Shown here: one piece after another, positions 35,239 through 44,263 of the stretch | Layout of the letters: each line of letters opens with the position of its first letter | How positions within the stretch are numbered: position 1 is the stretch's first letter | DNA from: Blastopirellula marina | GTDB lineage: Bacteria; Planctomycetota; Planctomycetia; Pirellulales; Pirellulaceae | DNA: 64,000 nt | NCBI RefSeq assembly: GCF_002967715.1 | Contig: NZ_PUIA01000069.1 | Span: forward strand, 424,651 to 488,650 | Reading direction: 5' to 3' | Notes under the pieces: generated by a model | What the model saw: only the letters and a program-made list of their open reading frames with translations | Databases searched by the model: none | What the model was told of the DNA's origin: nothing | Position numbers and translations under genes: made by a program

Positions 35239-36108
35239 ATGACTGCTGCCGAACTGGGCTCTTTTCAATATAGCTTGCTCGACTTTGGCTCTGGTCGAAA
35301 GTTAGAACAATTTGGATCGGTCGTTCTTGATCGGTATTCTCCGTCTGCCGAAGGATTTAAGGCCACCAGGCCCGATCTCTGGAACCAGGCCATTGCCAGG
35401 TATGTGCGGCGCACCGAAACCCAGGGAGACTGGCTCGATGCCGACCGCTTACCACCAACCTGGGAGGTTGCTGCCGGCCCTCTGAAATTTCGCCTGAAAA
35501 CCACCAAGTTTGGCCACTTGGGACTCTTCCCCGAACAGTTGGCCAATTGGAAGTGGCTGACCGAAACGTGTCAGGCCAGTTCGCGACCGCTGCGAATCCT
35601 CAACCTGTTCGCCTACACGGGAGGGTCTTCGTTGGCATGTGCCCTGGGCGGGGCCGAGGTCACCCATGTCGATGCGGCCGCCAATGTCGTGAAATGGGCC
35701 CGGACCAATGCCGAGCTTTCCGACATGGCCGACGCCCCCATTCGCTGGATTGCCGAAGATGCCCCCAAATTCGTTAAACGCGAAATCAAACGAGGCAACA
35801 CGTACGACGGCGTTATCCTCGACCCGCCCACCTATGGGCACGGATCGAAGGGCGAAGTGTGGCGTATCGGCAAGCACCTTCCCTTATTGATGGGATACCT
35901 GAACCAACTATTGGCCGAAAACCCGAAGCTTGTCTTGCTGACGTGCCATTCGCCTGGCTATGAAGACGATGTGCTCAAGCAAATGACGCAAGAGGCGTTT
36001 CCCGGCATTACCGCCAAACAAATTGAAGCCGGCCCGTTGACCATTCCCGATCGAAACGGACGCCACCTCCCCAGCGGGTACTACGCGAGTTTCGCCAACG
36101 TTCGATAG
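35239..36108 (+). CDS. Class I SAM-dependent methyltransferase (RlmI-like RNA methyltransferase)
   Basis: The 289-residue protein has SAM-binding motif I NLFAYTGGSSLACALGGA, motif II VTHVDAAANVV, and the active-site segment DGVILDPPTYG, all as in the RlmI/RlmK 23S rRNA methyltransferases. The PUA domain of RlmI is absent, so it is a short form. The ATG at 35239 starts at the first conserved residues. It is followed 9 nt later by a SpoU-family gene, and the two form a likely RNA-modification operon. Its exact target base is not known. Confidence 0.82.
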   Translation: MTAAELGSFQYSLLDFGSGRKLEQFGSVVLDRYSPSAEGFKATRPDLWNQAIARYVRRTETQGDWLDADRLPPTWEVAAGPLKFRLKTTKFGHLGLFPEQLANWKWLTETCQASSRPLRILNLFAYTGGSSLACALGGAEVTHVDAAANVVKWARTNAELSDMADAPIRWIAEDAPKFVKREIKRGNTYDGVILDPPTYGHGSKGEVWRIGKHLPLLMGYLNQLLAENPKLVLLTCHSPGYEDDVLKQMTQEAFPGITAKQIEAGPLTIPDRNGRHLPSGYYASFANVR

Positions 36109-36117
36109 AATTGCTCT

Positions 36118-36915
36118 ATGGAAATCATCCGTTCGCTTCAAAACGCTCAGATCAAATCGGCAATCAAACTGCGCGATCGCCGTGGGCGTATGCAGCAACA
36201 ACGAACGGTCATCGATGGCCTCCGTGAAATTCGAAGAGCCCTGCAAGCGGGCTTTCCAATCGAAACGATGTTTGTCTTGCCGGAAGCGATCTCCGGTCCC
36301 GAGACGGCCTTCTTCGAAGAGATCCTGGCCGATACCGACGACATCTCGATCCTGCACGTAACCCACGAAGTCATGGAGAAACTGGCTTTCGGCCAACGTG
36401 TGGAAGGGGCAGTCGCCGTCGCCAAATTTCCGGAAAAGAAACTTTCGGACATCGTCCTTCCCGAATGCCCGCTGGTGGTCGTCATCGAGCAGGTCGAGAA
36501 GCCGGGCAACGTGGGCGCCATTCTGCGAACGATGGACGCCGTGGGAGCCGACCTACTGATTTCAGCGGATGGTCGCACCGATTTGTTCAACCCCAACGCA
36601 ATTCGCGCAAGCCTGGGGACGATCTTCTCAATGCCGGTCGTCGACGCGACTTCGGAAGAGACGATCGCCTTCTTACAGAACAACCAGTTCCAGATCTACG
36701 CAGCTCGCGTCGATGGGTCGGTGCCGTACACGACCGTCGACATGAAGCCGGCCACCGCGTTAGTGCTGGGCAGCGAAGCCCACGGTCTGAGCGACAAGTG
36801 GCATCAGGCCGGGATCGTCAACATTCACCTGCCCATGCAGGGTATTGCCGACAGCTTGAACGTTTCGACCACAGCGGCTGTTTTGCTGTACGAATCGCTG
36901 CGTCAGCGCCGTTAG
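36118..36915 (+). CDS. TrmH/SpoU-family RNA 2'-O-methyltransferase
   Basis: The 265-residue protein has an N-terminal substrate-binding domain and a C-terminal SPOUT knot. The three family motifs are present: EQVEKPGNVGAILRTMDAVG, ALVLGSEAHGLSD, and IPMQG-like LPMQGIADSLNVSTTAAVLLYE. The asparagine in NVGAILR and serine in SLNVS are catalytic or SAM-pocket residues. Targets could be rRNA (RlmB-like) or tRNA. It is 9 nt downstream of the RlmI-like gene and converges with folD, whose stop is 9 nt away. Confidence 0.9.
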   Translation: MEIIRSLQNAQIKSAIKLRDRRGRMQQQRTVIDGLREIRRALQAGFPIETMFVLPEAISGPETAFFEEILADTDDISILHVTHEVMEKLAFGQRVEGAVAVAKFPEKKLSDIVLPECPLVVVIEQVEKPGNVGAILRTMDAVGADLLISADGRTDLFNPNAIRASLGTIFSMPVVDATSEETIAFLQNNQFQIYAARVDGSVPYTTVDMKPATALVLGSEAHGLSDKWHQAGIVNIHLPMQGIADSLNVSTTAAVLLYESLRQRR

Positions 36916-36924
36916 CAGGAAACG

Positions 36925-37803
36925 CTACGCCTGAATCATGGCCGCTTTGAGGGTATTCTCCATCAACATGGTCACCGTCAGTCGCCCCACGCCACCTGGT
37001 ACTGGCGTCACGGCTCCGGCGACTTCCAGCAGGGCGTCGTAGTCCACGTCGCCGCAGAGACCGTCGTCGGTGCGATTGATCCCGACGTCCACCACCACGG
37101 CTCCAGGTTTCACCATGTCGGCCGTGACAAACTTGGCGACACCAATCGCAGCCACCAGAATATCGGCCTGGAGGGTCAGTTCTTTCAGATTTGGCGTGCG
37201 GCTATGAGCGACGGTAACGGTCGCATTGGCGTAGTCGGCACCGCAGGTTTCGCTCGTTCGCTGCATGAGCATCAATGCCAACGGCTTGCCCACGATATCG
37301 CTGCGGCCAAGAATAACGACATTCTTTCCGGCGGTTGGCAGATTGAAGTGCTTCAGAATCTGGACGACCCCGTGTGGTGTGCACGGCAGGAAGTGAGGGC
37401 GTCCTTGAGAGAGCAGACCGACATTGCTGGGATGAAAACAGTCGACATCCTTCTGTGGGTCAATTGCGTCCAACACTTTCGAGGCATCCACGTGCTTCGG
37501 AAGAGGTAGCTGAACCAAAATGCCGCTGACCTTGTCGTCTTGGTTAAGCTGCTCGACCAGCGCTAGAAGATCGGCCTGAGAAATGTCATCCGACTTACGA
37601 ATCAGTTGACTGGTCATTCCGACCTTTTCACAGGCCCGCTCTTTGTTTCGCACATAAACCTGGCTGGCCGGGTCTTCCCCCACCAAAACCGCTGCCAAAC
37701 AAGGAGTTACGCCTGTTTTTGCCTTGAACTGTTCGACACGCTGGGCGATATCGTCTTGCAGTGCGTTAGAGACCGTTTTTCCATCCAGAATGGTCGCAGT
37801 CAC
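36925..37803 (-). CDS. folD: Bifunctional methylene-tetrahydrofolate dehydrogenase/cyclohydrolase
   Basis: The 292-residue enzyme oxidises 5,10-methylene-H4folate and opens the methenyl ring. Motifs are SQVYVRNKERACEKVG (catalytic Lys), VQLPLPKHVD, PCTPHGVVQIL, and the NADP loop VILGRSDIVGKPLA, ending in TPVPGGVGRLTVTML. GTG at 37803 is the start because a GAGG site is 6 nt upstream and the normal length results; longer readings from ATG codons at 37854 or earlier are unlikely. The region upstream to nirA is shared with a palindrome. Confidence 0.95.
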   Translation of the reverse strand: MTATILDGKTVSNALQDDIAQRVEQFKAKTGVTPCLAAVLVGEDPASQVYVRNKERACEKVGMTSQLIRKSDDISQADLLALVEQLNQDDKVSGILVQLPLPKHVDASKVLDAIDPQKDVDCFHPSNVGLLSQGRPHFLPCTPHGVVQILKHFNLPTAGKNVVILGRSDIVGKPLALMLMQRTSETCGADYANATVTVAHSRTPNLKELTLQADILVAAIGVAKFVTADMVKPGAVVVDVGINRTDDGLCGDVDYDALLEVAGAVTPVPGGVGRLTVTMLMENTLKAAMIQA

Positions 37804-37980
37804 AGGGAACCTCGTTCTTGGGATAGCAGGCGCATAGGGGACAACGAGACCCATTTTATAAGCCGACACCCCCGCGCAGACTACCACCTAAGAACGAAAC
37901 TAACTGCTTCGCCCCCGCCAGCAGGGAAGGAAGCAGCCAGGCACGAAATGTTAACCTAGGCAAGATCGATCGGCTAAATC

Positions 37981-37995
37981 GCGTCAAATTGACGC
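37981..37995. promoter_or_regulatory. Palindrome in the folD-nirA divergent region
   Basis: GCGTCAAATTGACGC is a perfect 7-bp inverted repeat around a central A. It sits about 150 nt before the sulfite/nitrite reductase ATG, and TATATT at 38020-38025 may be its -10 box. The rest of the 340-nt gap shows no gene. Confidence 0.35.
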
Positions 37996-38144
37996 ATTAC
38001 GAAGAATTGAAGGAATGTGTATATTAGGCGCGTTGTTCCCTGTACTGGCCGGATTGCCACTATCTGGGGACTTTTAGCGTGCCGAAGAACTGTATTTTCG
38101 CAGGCAAACCTCCTGCCACCTACTTACCCACATAACTTTGCTCC

Positions 38145-39854
38145 ATGGCTTCCACTGAAAACAAGCTGAGCCCGGTTGAGGGCATCAAAGACGAAAGCAA
38201 CTACCTGCGCGGCACTGTCGCTGAGGAATTGTCCGATGGAACGGACCATTTCAGCAAAGAAAGCATCCAGCTGATCAAGCACTTTGGCATGTATCAGCAG
38301 GACGATCGCGACGCTCGGGCCTCGAATCGAGCTGCTGGTGGCGGCAAAGACTACATCATGATGGTCCGTACCCGCCTGCCGGCCGGCCTTCTGACCGGTC
38401 AGCAGTTGCTGGAAGAACTCGATCTGTGCGACGAAATCGGCAATGGTACGCTCCGCATCACCAGCCGTCAGGCCACCCAGTTCCACGGCATTCAAAAGAG
38501 TGACGTTCGCCAGCTGATGCAGCGCATGAAGGGGGTTGGCCTCACGACCCTGGGCGCTTGTGGCGACGTCAACCGCAACGTCATGTGCTGCCCAGCTCCT
38601 TTCAAAAACAACGAGCTGCACGACACAATCCAAAAGACATCGTTTGCGATCGCCGACCATTTCGCCCCACGCACGGGTGCCTACCGCGAAATCTTCCTGC
38701 AAGATCCGGAAACAGGCGAAAAAACACGCGTCGACGAGAATGGTGACGCCGTTGTCGAACCGATCTACGGCAAGCACTACCTGCCGCGTAAGTTCAAGAT
38801 GGGCATCTGCCTGCCAGAAGACAACTGCATCGACGTCTACACCCAGGACCTGGGCATGATCGCCGTGCACGAAGGGGGTAAGATCCTCGGTTACAACATC
38901 CTGGTTGGTGGCGGCATGGGTCGCACCCCCAGTGCCGATAAGACCTTCCCAGCCTTGGGCATGAAGCTGACCTACGTTTCGCCAGAAGACCTGATCGGTG
39001 TTTGCGAAGCGGTCGTCAAGGTTCAACGCGACTTCGGTAACCGCGAAGACCGCAAGGTGGCCCGTCTGAAGTACACCGTCCGCAATATGGGCCTGCCCGA
39101 GTTCAAGAAGAAGGTCGAAGAATACTTCGGCCGTGCCCTTCCCGAACCGCACGAAGCGGACGTCACCGACTTCGACGACCACAAAGGTTGGTCGGCTCAA
39201 GGGGACGGCAAGTGGTTCTACGGTTTGAACGTCGAGAACGGCCGTATCGCCGACACCGACCAGTGCACGCTGAAGACCGCCATTCGCGAAGTCTGCACGA
39301 CCCTCAACCCAGGCATTCACTTCACCGGCCACCAGGACATCATCTTCAGCGACATCGCCGAAGAAGATAAGCCGAAGCTGGAAGCGATCCTAAAGAAGCA
39401 AAACGTCGAGCTGACCGAAGAAATCAGCAATACGCTGCGTTGGTCGATGGCTTGCGTCGCCTGGCCGACCTGTGGTCTTTCGATCACCGAAAGCGAACGA
39501 GCCTTGCCTGGCATGGTCGACGACCTGGAAAAGGAAGTCGCCAAACTTGGTCTGCAGGACGAGAAGTTCACCTTGCGTATGACCGGCTGCCCCAACGGCT
39601 GTGCTCGCCCTTACAATAGCGACATCGGCCTGGTTGGACGTGCCAAGGAAAAGTACACGATGTTCCTCGGCGGCCGCCTGCTGGGCAACCGCTTGAGCTA
39701 CATCTACAAAGACATGGTCCCTGCCGAAGAAGTGGTTCCCGAACTGGTGAAGGTCTTCACCGTGTTTAAACAGCAACGCAGCGAAGGGGAAAGCCTGGGC
39801 GACTTCTGCGATCGCTTGGGCCAAGAGAAGTTGCTGGAAGCCACTGGCGGTTAA
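38145..39854 (+). CDS. Ferredoxin-type assimilatory sulfite/nitrite reductase
   Basis: The 569-residue sirohaem/4Fe-4S enzyme has two ferrodoxin-like and two sirohaem-binding halves. The cluster ligands are Cys437 and Cys443 (CVAWPTC) and Cys482 and Cys486 (CPNGC), the CX5C-CX3C pattern. RITSRQATQFHGI and CGDVNRNVMCCPAPF are the substrate- and sirohaem-contacting segments. It reduces sulfite to sulfide or nitrite to ammonia with six electrons from ferredoxin; the sequence does not decide which. It ends in an intrinsic terminator and stands alone. Strong codon bias suggests high expression. Confidence 0.9.
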   Translation: MASTENKLSPVEGIKDESNYLRGTVAEELSDGTDHFSKESIQLIKHFGMYQQDDRDARASNRAAGGGKDYIMMVRTRLPAGLLTGQQLLEELDLCDEIGNGTLRITSRQATQFHGIQKSDVRQLMQRMKGVGLTTLGACGDVNRNVMCCPAPFKNNELHDTIQKTSFAIADHFAPRTGAYREIFLQDPETGEKTRVDENGDAVVEPIYGKHYLPRKFKMGICLPEDNCIDVYTQDLGMIAVHEGGKILGYNILVGGGMGRTPSADKTFPALGMKLTYVSPEDLIGVCEAVVKVQRDFGNREDRKVARLKYTVRNMGLPEFKKKVEEYFGRALPEPHEADVTDFDDHKGWSAQGDGKWFYGLNVENGRIADTDQCTLKTAIREVCTTLNPGIHFTGHQDIIFSDIAEEDKPKLEAILKKQNVELTEEISNTLRWSMACVAWPTCGLSITESERALPGMVDDLEKEVAKLGLQDEKFTLRMTGCPNGCARPYNSDIGLVGRAKEKYTMFLGGRLLGNRLSYIYKDMVPAEEVVPELVKVFTVFKQQRSEGESLGDFCDRLGQEKLLEATGG

Positions 39855-39881
39855 GCAACGCTTCCTGAAATTAGACCAACA

Positions 39882-39916
39882 CAACGGGCACGCCAAGTCG
39901 TGCCCGTTGCTGTTTC
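39882..39916 (+). terminator. Intrinsic terminator of the sulfite/nitrite reductase gene
   Basis: A perfect 11-bp stem (CAACGGGCACG with CGTGCCCGTTG) around a 6-nt loop is followed by CTGTTTC. It starts 28 nt after the stop. Confidence 0.8.
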
Positions 39917-39918
39917 TT

Positions 39919-39940
39919 GTCCCCTCGCCGCCGAGGGGAC
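39919..39940. repeat. Palindromic repeat, GTCCCCTCG family
   Basis: GTCCCCTCG and CGAGGGGAC enclose a 4-nt loop. Related elements lie at 43104-43150, 50177-50216 and 56980-57020. Confidence 0.6.
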
Positions 39941-39950
39941 TGGAAGAAAG

Positions 39951-41606
39951 CTAAGAGCTTGCCACCGTCTCGACCGCCCCCAAATGTTCTTTCTCGATCG
40001 CGAAGTTGCGGAAACGAATCGTGTGGGCGTCGTCAAACCACTTCTGGATTACCGGCAACTGGCCGTCATCCATCCCTGGCGATACAGTAAACAGCTTGCC
40101 GAAGACTTCGCCGCCGATCTCACCATCTTCGACAATCACGCGGCCGGCCTGCACCACGTAGCGTGGCCTTTGAAACATCTCGGTGCGGTTGGTGCTGGGC
40201 GTGTAGATCGTCACATCGGCGTCGGCACCTTCGCCCAGGTGCCCCTTATGTTTCAAGCCTAGCAGCTTGGCTGGGGCGGCCCGGGTGATGATCGCAATGT
40301 CGTTGAGAGAGTACTCGCGATCGAGTTCTGCCAGCGTGGTGCGTTCACCAAGCAGCTTATGCATCTTGCCGATCGCTTCGCGGCGGAACGCCGAATCCAT
40401 CAGCAGGTGAATGACTTCAGGGTAACGGTACACAGCTCCGCCGTTGGGATGATCACTGCTCATAGCGATTCGCCACGGATCTTCGACCAGCAAGTACCAC
40501 TCCAGCGCGGCGGCCCACTGCACGGCATGCACCAGGGCTTTCTTCGGCTGGAACTCCATCGGAATCACGCCGCAGCTCGCTTCCAGTTCACTATCGGCCG
40601 CGTACCAGCGATTGCCGGTCAGCTTCGACAGGAAGTAACCAAACGGAGCATCGCCAGTGATCCCCAGCGTTTTGCCGGGGTTCACGTGGCCGACGTCGAT
40701 CGAGATGTTCGGGTTGGCGTTCACGTACTCGGCCAGGCGTGGGGCATCACTGCGGAAGCTGGCCGGGTCGTTCTCGTCGCCGGCATAGCTATGAAATTGC
40801 GTGTGGGCGAAGTGACCACGATGCCCGCCCAAGGCCTGCATCGTACGCAGGGTCGTCTCGCTATTGCCTGGCACGCCCAGGTTGTTGCAGTGAATGTGGA
40901 CCGCATGCGGCAAGTTCAAACGATCGACCGCAGCCGCCAGGTTCCGCACGATCGCGCGAGGCGAAACTCCAAAGCCAGGGACTGGCTCGTCCAGTTGCTG
41001 TACGGTCTTGCGACTGACCTGCTTCCAGTTCTCGACGCCGCCAGGGTTCACGACTTTCACGGCGTAACCATGCGTCGAACTGAGTGCCCACGCCAGGTAA
41101 GCATCCAGGCAATCGCTTCGTTCTTCGCGAATCCGGTCCATTACGAACTGGTTGTTGCCGAACAGTAGATAGAAACCCTTGTCGAGCAGTGGAGTATCCA
41201 GCAGGTCTTCATGGGCATGTCGGGCATGCAAACCGGGAATCGCCGCATCCATGGCCGTCGTGTAGCCAAGCCCGGCAAACATGTAGCCGGTACCGACGCA
41301 ACTGGGCAGCAGCCCGCCACTGGCACTGCGGCGACCTTCACTGCGAGGGATGCCTTCGTTGCGGCGATACTCTGGCGTCATCTGCCGGCCGATGTTGACC
41401 TTCGGCCCGGCGATGTGACAGTGCATGTCGACCCCGCCCGGCATGATGACGTAGCCGCGGCAGTCGATGCGTCGATCGATCGCTGGCTGGTCTTCCGTCG
41501 GAGAACGAACAACCTTGCCGTCCTTCAGCCACAACGTACGTACCTCGCCATCGATCCCGTTGGCCGGATCGTGAACGATTCCATTTTCCAGGACGAGGTA
41601 TCCCAA
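39951..41606 (-). CDS. fhcA: Formylmethanofuran dehydrogenase/formyltransferase-hydrolase complex subunit A
   Basis: The 551-residue amidohydrolase-fold subunit carries the metal motif GGVDMHCHIAGPKVN and later HSYAGDENDPASF, DVGHVNPGKT and AMSSDHPNGG. In methylotrophs and planctomycetes FhcABCD frees formate from formyl-methanofuran after tetrahydromethanopterin-bound C1 oxidation. Subunit A holds the binuclear zinc site. TTG is the start, with AAGGA 7 nt upstream. fhcB, fhcC and fhcD are not in this window, so the gene is apart from its partners. tatC lies upstream on the same strand, separated by a terminator. Confidence 0.92.
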   Translation of the reverse strand: MGYLVLENGIVHDPANGIDGEVRTLWLKDGKVVRSPTEDQPAIDRRIDCRGYVIMPGGVDMHCHIAGPKVNIGRQMTPEYRRNEGIPRSEGRRSASGGLLPSCVGTGYMFAGLGYTTAMDAAIPGLHARHAHEDLLDTPLLDKGFYLLFGNNQFVMDRIREERSDCLDAYLAWALSSTHGYAVKVVNPGGVENWKQVSRKTVQQLDEPVPGFGVSPRAIVRNLAAAVDRLNLPHAVHIHCNNLGVPGNSETTLRTMQALGGHRGHFAHTQFHSYAGDENDPASFRSDAPRLAEYVNANPNISIDVGHVNPGKTLGITGDAPFGYFLSKLTGNRWYAADSELEASCGVIPMEFQPKKALVHAVQWAAALEWYLLVEDPWRIAMSSDHPNGGAVYRYPEVIHLLMDSAFRREAIGKMHKLLGERTTLAELDREYSLNDIAIITRAAPAKLLGLKHKGHLGEGADADVTIYTPSTNRTEMFQRPRYVVQAGRVIVEDGEIGGEVFGKLFTVSPGMDDGQLPVIQKWFDDAHTIRFRNFAIEKEHLGAVETVASS

Positions 41607-41633
41607 GATTCAATCCTTCTCAGGTTAGGGCGC

Positions 41634-41672
41634 AAAAAAGATGGCTATCCGACGAAGACGCCGGTAGCCATC
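41634..41672 (-). terminator. Intrinsic terminator of tatC
   Basis: On the reverse strand GATGGCTACCGG pairs with CGGATAGCCATC around a 9-nt loop, followed by six T. It separates tatC from fhcA. The core shares CGTCTTCGT with the hairpin at 54362-54387. Confidence 0.8.
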
Positions 41673-41701
41673 CTACGAATTTCTACAACCGATCGCTACG
41701 C

Positions 41702-42814
41702 CTAGGTGGCAGGGAAGGGCTTACGGATGCCTGGCATCCATTTGCAGAGACCAATTCCCAGGCCATACAGGAAGGTCAGCGGCACGGCCAGCAGCAGCAT
41801 GCTGATCGGATCGGACGGCGTGAGGATCATCGACAGCACGAAGATCACCATCACGGCGATTCGCCAGTTCTTGGTGTACGCCTCGATGGTGAACAATCCA
41901 ATCCGGTTCAACAGCAGCATCACCAGCGGCAATTGGAAGCTGATCCCAAAGCCCAGCGGCAACATGATCACGAAGCCAAGCCACTCGTTGATACGTGGTC
42001 GAGGATCGATCCCCGTCATCAGGTTGAACTGGAACAGGAAGTCGAGCACTGGGTCGAACGCCATGAAGTAGGCAATCGCCGCACCGCCGAAAAATAGCGA
42101 AAGGCTGAACGGCATGAAGATCCACACGTATTTCTTTTCGTGCGGATACAGGCCCGCGGCAACAAACTGCCACAAGTGCCAGAAGATACCAGGGCTGGCG
42201 ATGATAAAGCCGAACACAATACCGGCCTTCAACCACACCATGAACACTTCTTCCGCACGCAGAGCTTCGGTGGAAGGTTGAATTCGCTGCCAGGTTCGCA
42301 TGCGAACAGGGGCCTCAGTCGGAAGAACCTTGGCGGCCTGCAACGCTTTCAAAATGTCTTCGTCCGAGTACGAAGCGTCCTGCGGGAGCTCCGAGGTATC
42401 GACTTTCTTCTCAGGCTCTTCCGCTGGCTCGGCCGCGGGAGCTTCCTCGGTTAGTGGACGATTCTTCGCCTCGGACAGCCGTGTGATCTCTGCCGGCTCG
42501 ATCCACATGTCGACGGCAATCCAGTCGTTTTGTTGCAAGTGCTTGGCAACGGCGTCTTGCTGGTCGCCATTCAGCTTGATCCCGAGGTTCTCTTCCAACT
42601 GCGAGATCGATTTTTTCTGGTAATAGCGGACCAGGGCGCTTTGAATTGGCCGTTCGAGGAACTTGACGACGTCGCTGCCGAAGTAGAGACCAATCGCGAC
42701 ACCGACGGCCAGCCAGATCACTGCGCGGAACAAACACGTACGCAGTTCCTCCAGGTGATCGCCGAAGGACATCGAACTGCCTTCGAAGAAGTCGTCGTTG
42801 ATCTTGCTGTTCAT
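41702..42814 (-). CDS. tatC: Twin-arginine translocase subunit TatC with an enlarged first periplasmic loop
   Basis: The 370-residue protein has six membrane segments and the conserved FGDHLEELRTCLFRA opening and SPGIFWHLWQFVAAGLYPHEKKYV segment. TatC normally has about 250 residues. Here the first periplasmic loop (about 55-185) holds roughly 110 extra residues, with an acidic Pro/Ala/Glu stretch at 120-145. TatC is the receptor for twin-arginine signal peptides. GAGG lies 8 nt before the ATG. A likely client is encoded at 50236-51294. tatA/B genes are not near. The extension may be lineage-specific. Confidence 0.9.
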   Translation of the reverse strand: MNSKINDDFFEGSSMSFGDHLEELRTCLFRAVIWLAVGVAIGLYFGSDVVKFLERPIQSALVRYYQKKSISQLEENLGIKLNGDQQDAVAKHLQQNDWIAVDMWIEPAEITRLSEAKNRPLTEEAPAAEPAEEPEKKVDTSELPQDASYSDEDILKALQAAKVLPTEAPVRMRTWQRIQPSTEALRAEEVFMVWLKAGIVFGFIIASPGIFWHLWQFVAAGLYPHEKKYVWIFMPFSLSLFFGGAAIAYFMAFDPVLDFLFQFNLMTGIDPRPRINEWLGFVIMLPLGFGISFQLPLVMLLLNRIGLFTIEAYTKNWRIAVMVIFVLSMILTPSDPISMLLLAVPLTFLYGLGIGLCKWMPGIRKPFPAT

Positions 42815-43103
42815 TCCTAGAACCTCAGTGCAGGAAACGCATCGTTTGCGGATTGGCTGGGTGACAGAAAGTCGCAGTAAGCTTGTGCCTGAGCGGATCT
42901 GGGTGACCGACGGCTGGCCTGAACTCAGGCTACCGCTTCACGCCTATCGAAGCGATCAGGTTGTCTTACCATGTCGGTGGATCCTGCCCGGCACCCCGAA
43001 AGAGCACTTCGCGCGACAGCAATGGGGCTGAGAAATGAGCCGGTCCTGCCACCTGACATAGTTTTATCCTATCAACGACTCGGTTTCGTTACAATATGCG
43101 GCA

Positions 43104-43150
43104 GCGACTCTTGTCCCCTCTCCCCGCAGGGGCGAGGGGACAAGAGTCGC
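43104..43150. repeat. Perfect palindromic repeat element, GTCCCCTC family
   Basis: Arms of 17 nt (GCGACTCTTGTCCCCTC and its reverse complement, 43104-43120 and 43134-43150) enclose a 13-nt loop that itself has CCCC and GGGG. The rest of 42815-43197, about 380 nt, shows no gene. Confidence 0.75.
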
Positions 43151-43197
43151 GTGCATAATCGACATGACCGCTAGACTCGCAACCCAGGGGCTGCAAC

Positions 43198-44169
43198 GTG
43201 CCGCTAAACTATCCACTGATCTTCAAGCCGACGTTTCGAGACTACATTTGGGGTGGCCGCCGGCTGGGGACCGTGCTCAATAAGCCGATTCCTGAAGAGG
43301 GGATCTTCGCCGAGAGCTGGGAAGTGGTCGATCACGGCGACGACCAGAGCGTCGTAGCCAACGGCCCTGAAGCGGGGAAAACGCTGGGCGAGTTGGTCCA
43401 GCAGTTTCCTAAAGATCTCTTCGGCGTGAAGACCCCCACCAAAACGTTTCCGCTGCTGTTCAAGTTTCTCGACGCCAATCGCGATCTCTCGATCCAGGTT
43501 CACCCAGACGACGCCCAGGGAGCCACCCTCGATCCGCCTGACCTGGGCAAGACCGAGGCCTGGTACATCCTCGACGCCGAGCCAGGTGCCAAGGTCTATG
43601 TCGGCCTGAAAGCTGGCGTTACCCGTGCAGACCTGGCCAAAGCGGTCGAAGCGGATACCGTGATCGACGCAATGCACGTCCTCGAGCCCCAGGCCGGCGA
43701 CTGCTTGTTCATCCCAGCCACCACCGCGCACGCGCTGGGCAAGGGGCTGCTGGTAGCCGAGATCCAACAGGCCAGCAACACCACATTTCGCTTGTACGAT
43801 TGGGGACGCGTCGGGGCCGATGGCAAACCGCGCACGCTGCATATCGAGCAATCGCTCGAAACGATCGACTACGAAAAAGGCCCTGTCCAGCCGCAGAAGC
43901 CGCAGGCAACATCCGATCCGGACATCGAACGACTCGTCACGTGCGACAAGTTCGTTCTCGATCGCTGGGAGTTCCACGACCGCAAGTCGATCGGCGACGA
44001 CAAGCGATTCCACATCGTGGCCGTGCTGGAAGGGAAAGTCCGCTCCACGCACGCCCAACTCGATCAGGCCCTGGGCAAAGGAGCGACCTTCCTCATTCCA
44101 GCCGCCTGTGGACCGCTACCACTCAAAGCGGTAGAGCCCACGGTCCTGCTGGATATGTACCTGCCGTGA
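43198..44169 (+). CDS. manA: Class I mannose-6-phosphate isomerase
   Basis: The 323-residue cupin enzyme interconverts mannose 6-phosphate and fructose 6-phosphate. Zinc-ligand segments are QVHPDD, KTEAWYIL and IPATTAHALGKGLLVAEIQQ, and the family's FRLYDWGR follows. It is the short bacterial class I form. Start is GTG with an AGGGG site 7 nt upstream. It may feed mannose into glycolysis or GDP-mannose for surface glycans. The next lipoprotein gene is 94 nt downstream. Confidence 0.92.
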   Translation: MPLNYPLIFKPTFRDYIWGGRRLGTVLNKPIPEEGIFAESWEVVDHGDDQSVVANGPEAGKTLGELVQQFPKDLFGVKTPTKTFPLLFKFLDANRDLSIQVHPDDAQGATLDPPDLGKTEAWYILDAEPGAKVYVGLKAGVTRADLAKAVEADTVIDAMHVLEPQAGDCLFIPATTAHALGKGLLVAEIQQASNTTFRLYDWGRVGADGKPRTLHIEQSLETIDYEKGPVQPQKPQATSDPDIERLVTCDKFVLDRWEFHDRKSIGDDKRFHIVAVLEGKVRSTHAQLDQALGKGATFLIPAACGPLPLKAVEPTVLLDMYLP

Positions 44170-44263
44170 CAGCACTGGCGCTGCGGTTCTCCATTGCGGC
44201 AATCTGGGGAAATCGGTATCGTTCGCGGAAATGAACTCGGGTTCCCTCGGAGAATCTCCCCCC

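Noticed and set aside
38124..39332. 402-codon reverse-strand frame inside the sulfite/nitrite reductase gene
   Set aside because: Antisense shadow; the forward frame has all cluster cysteines.
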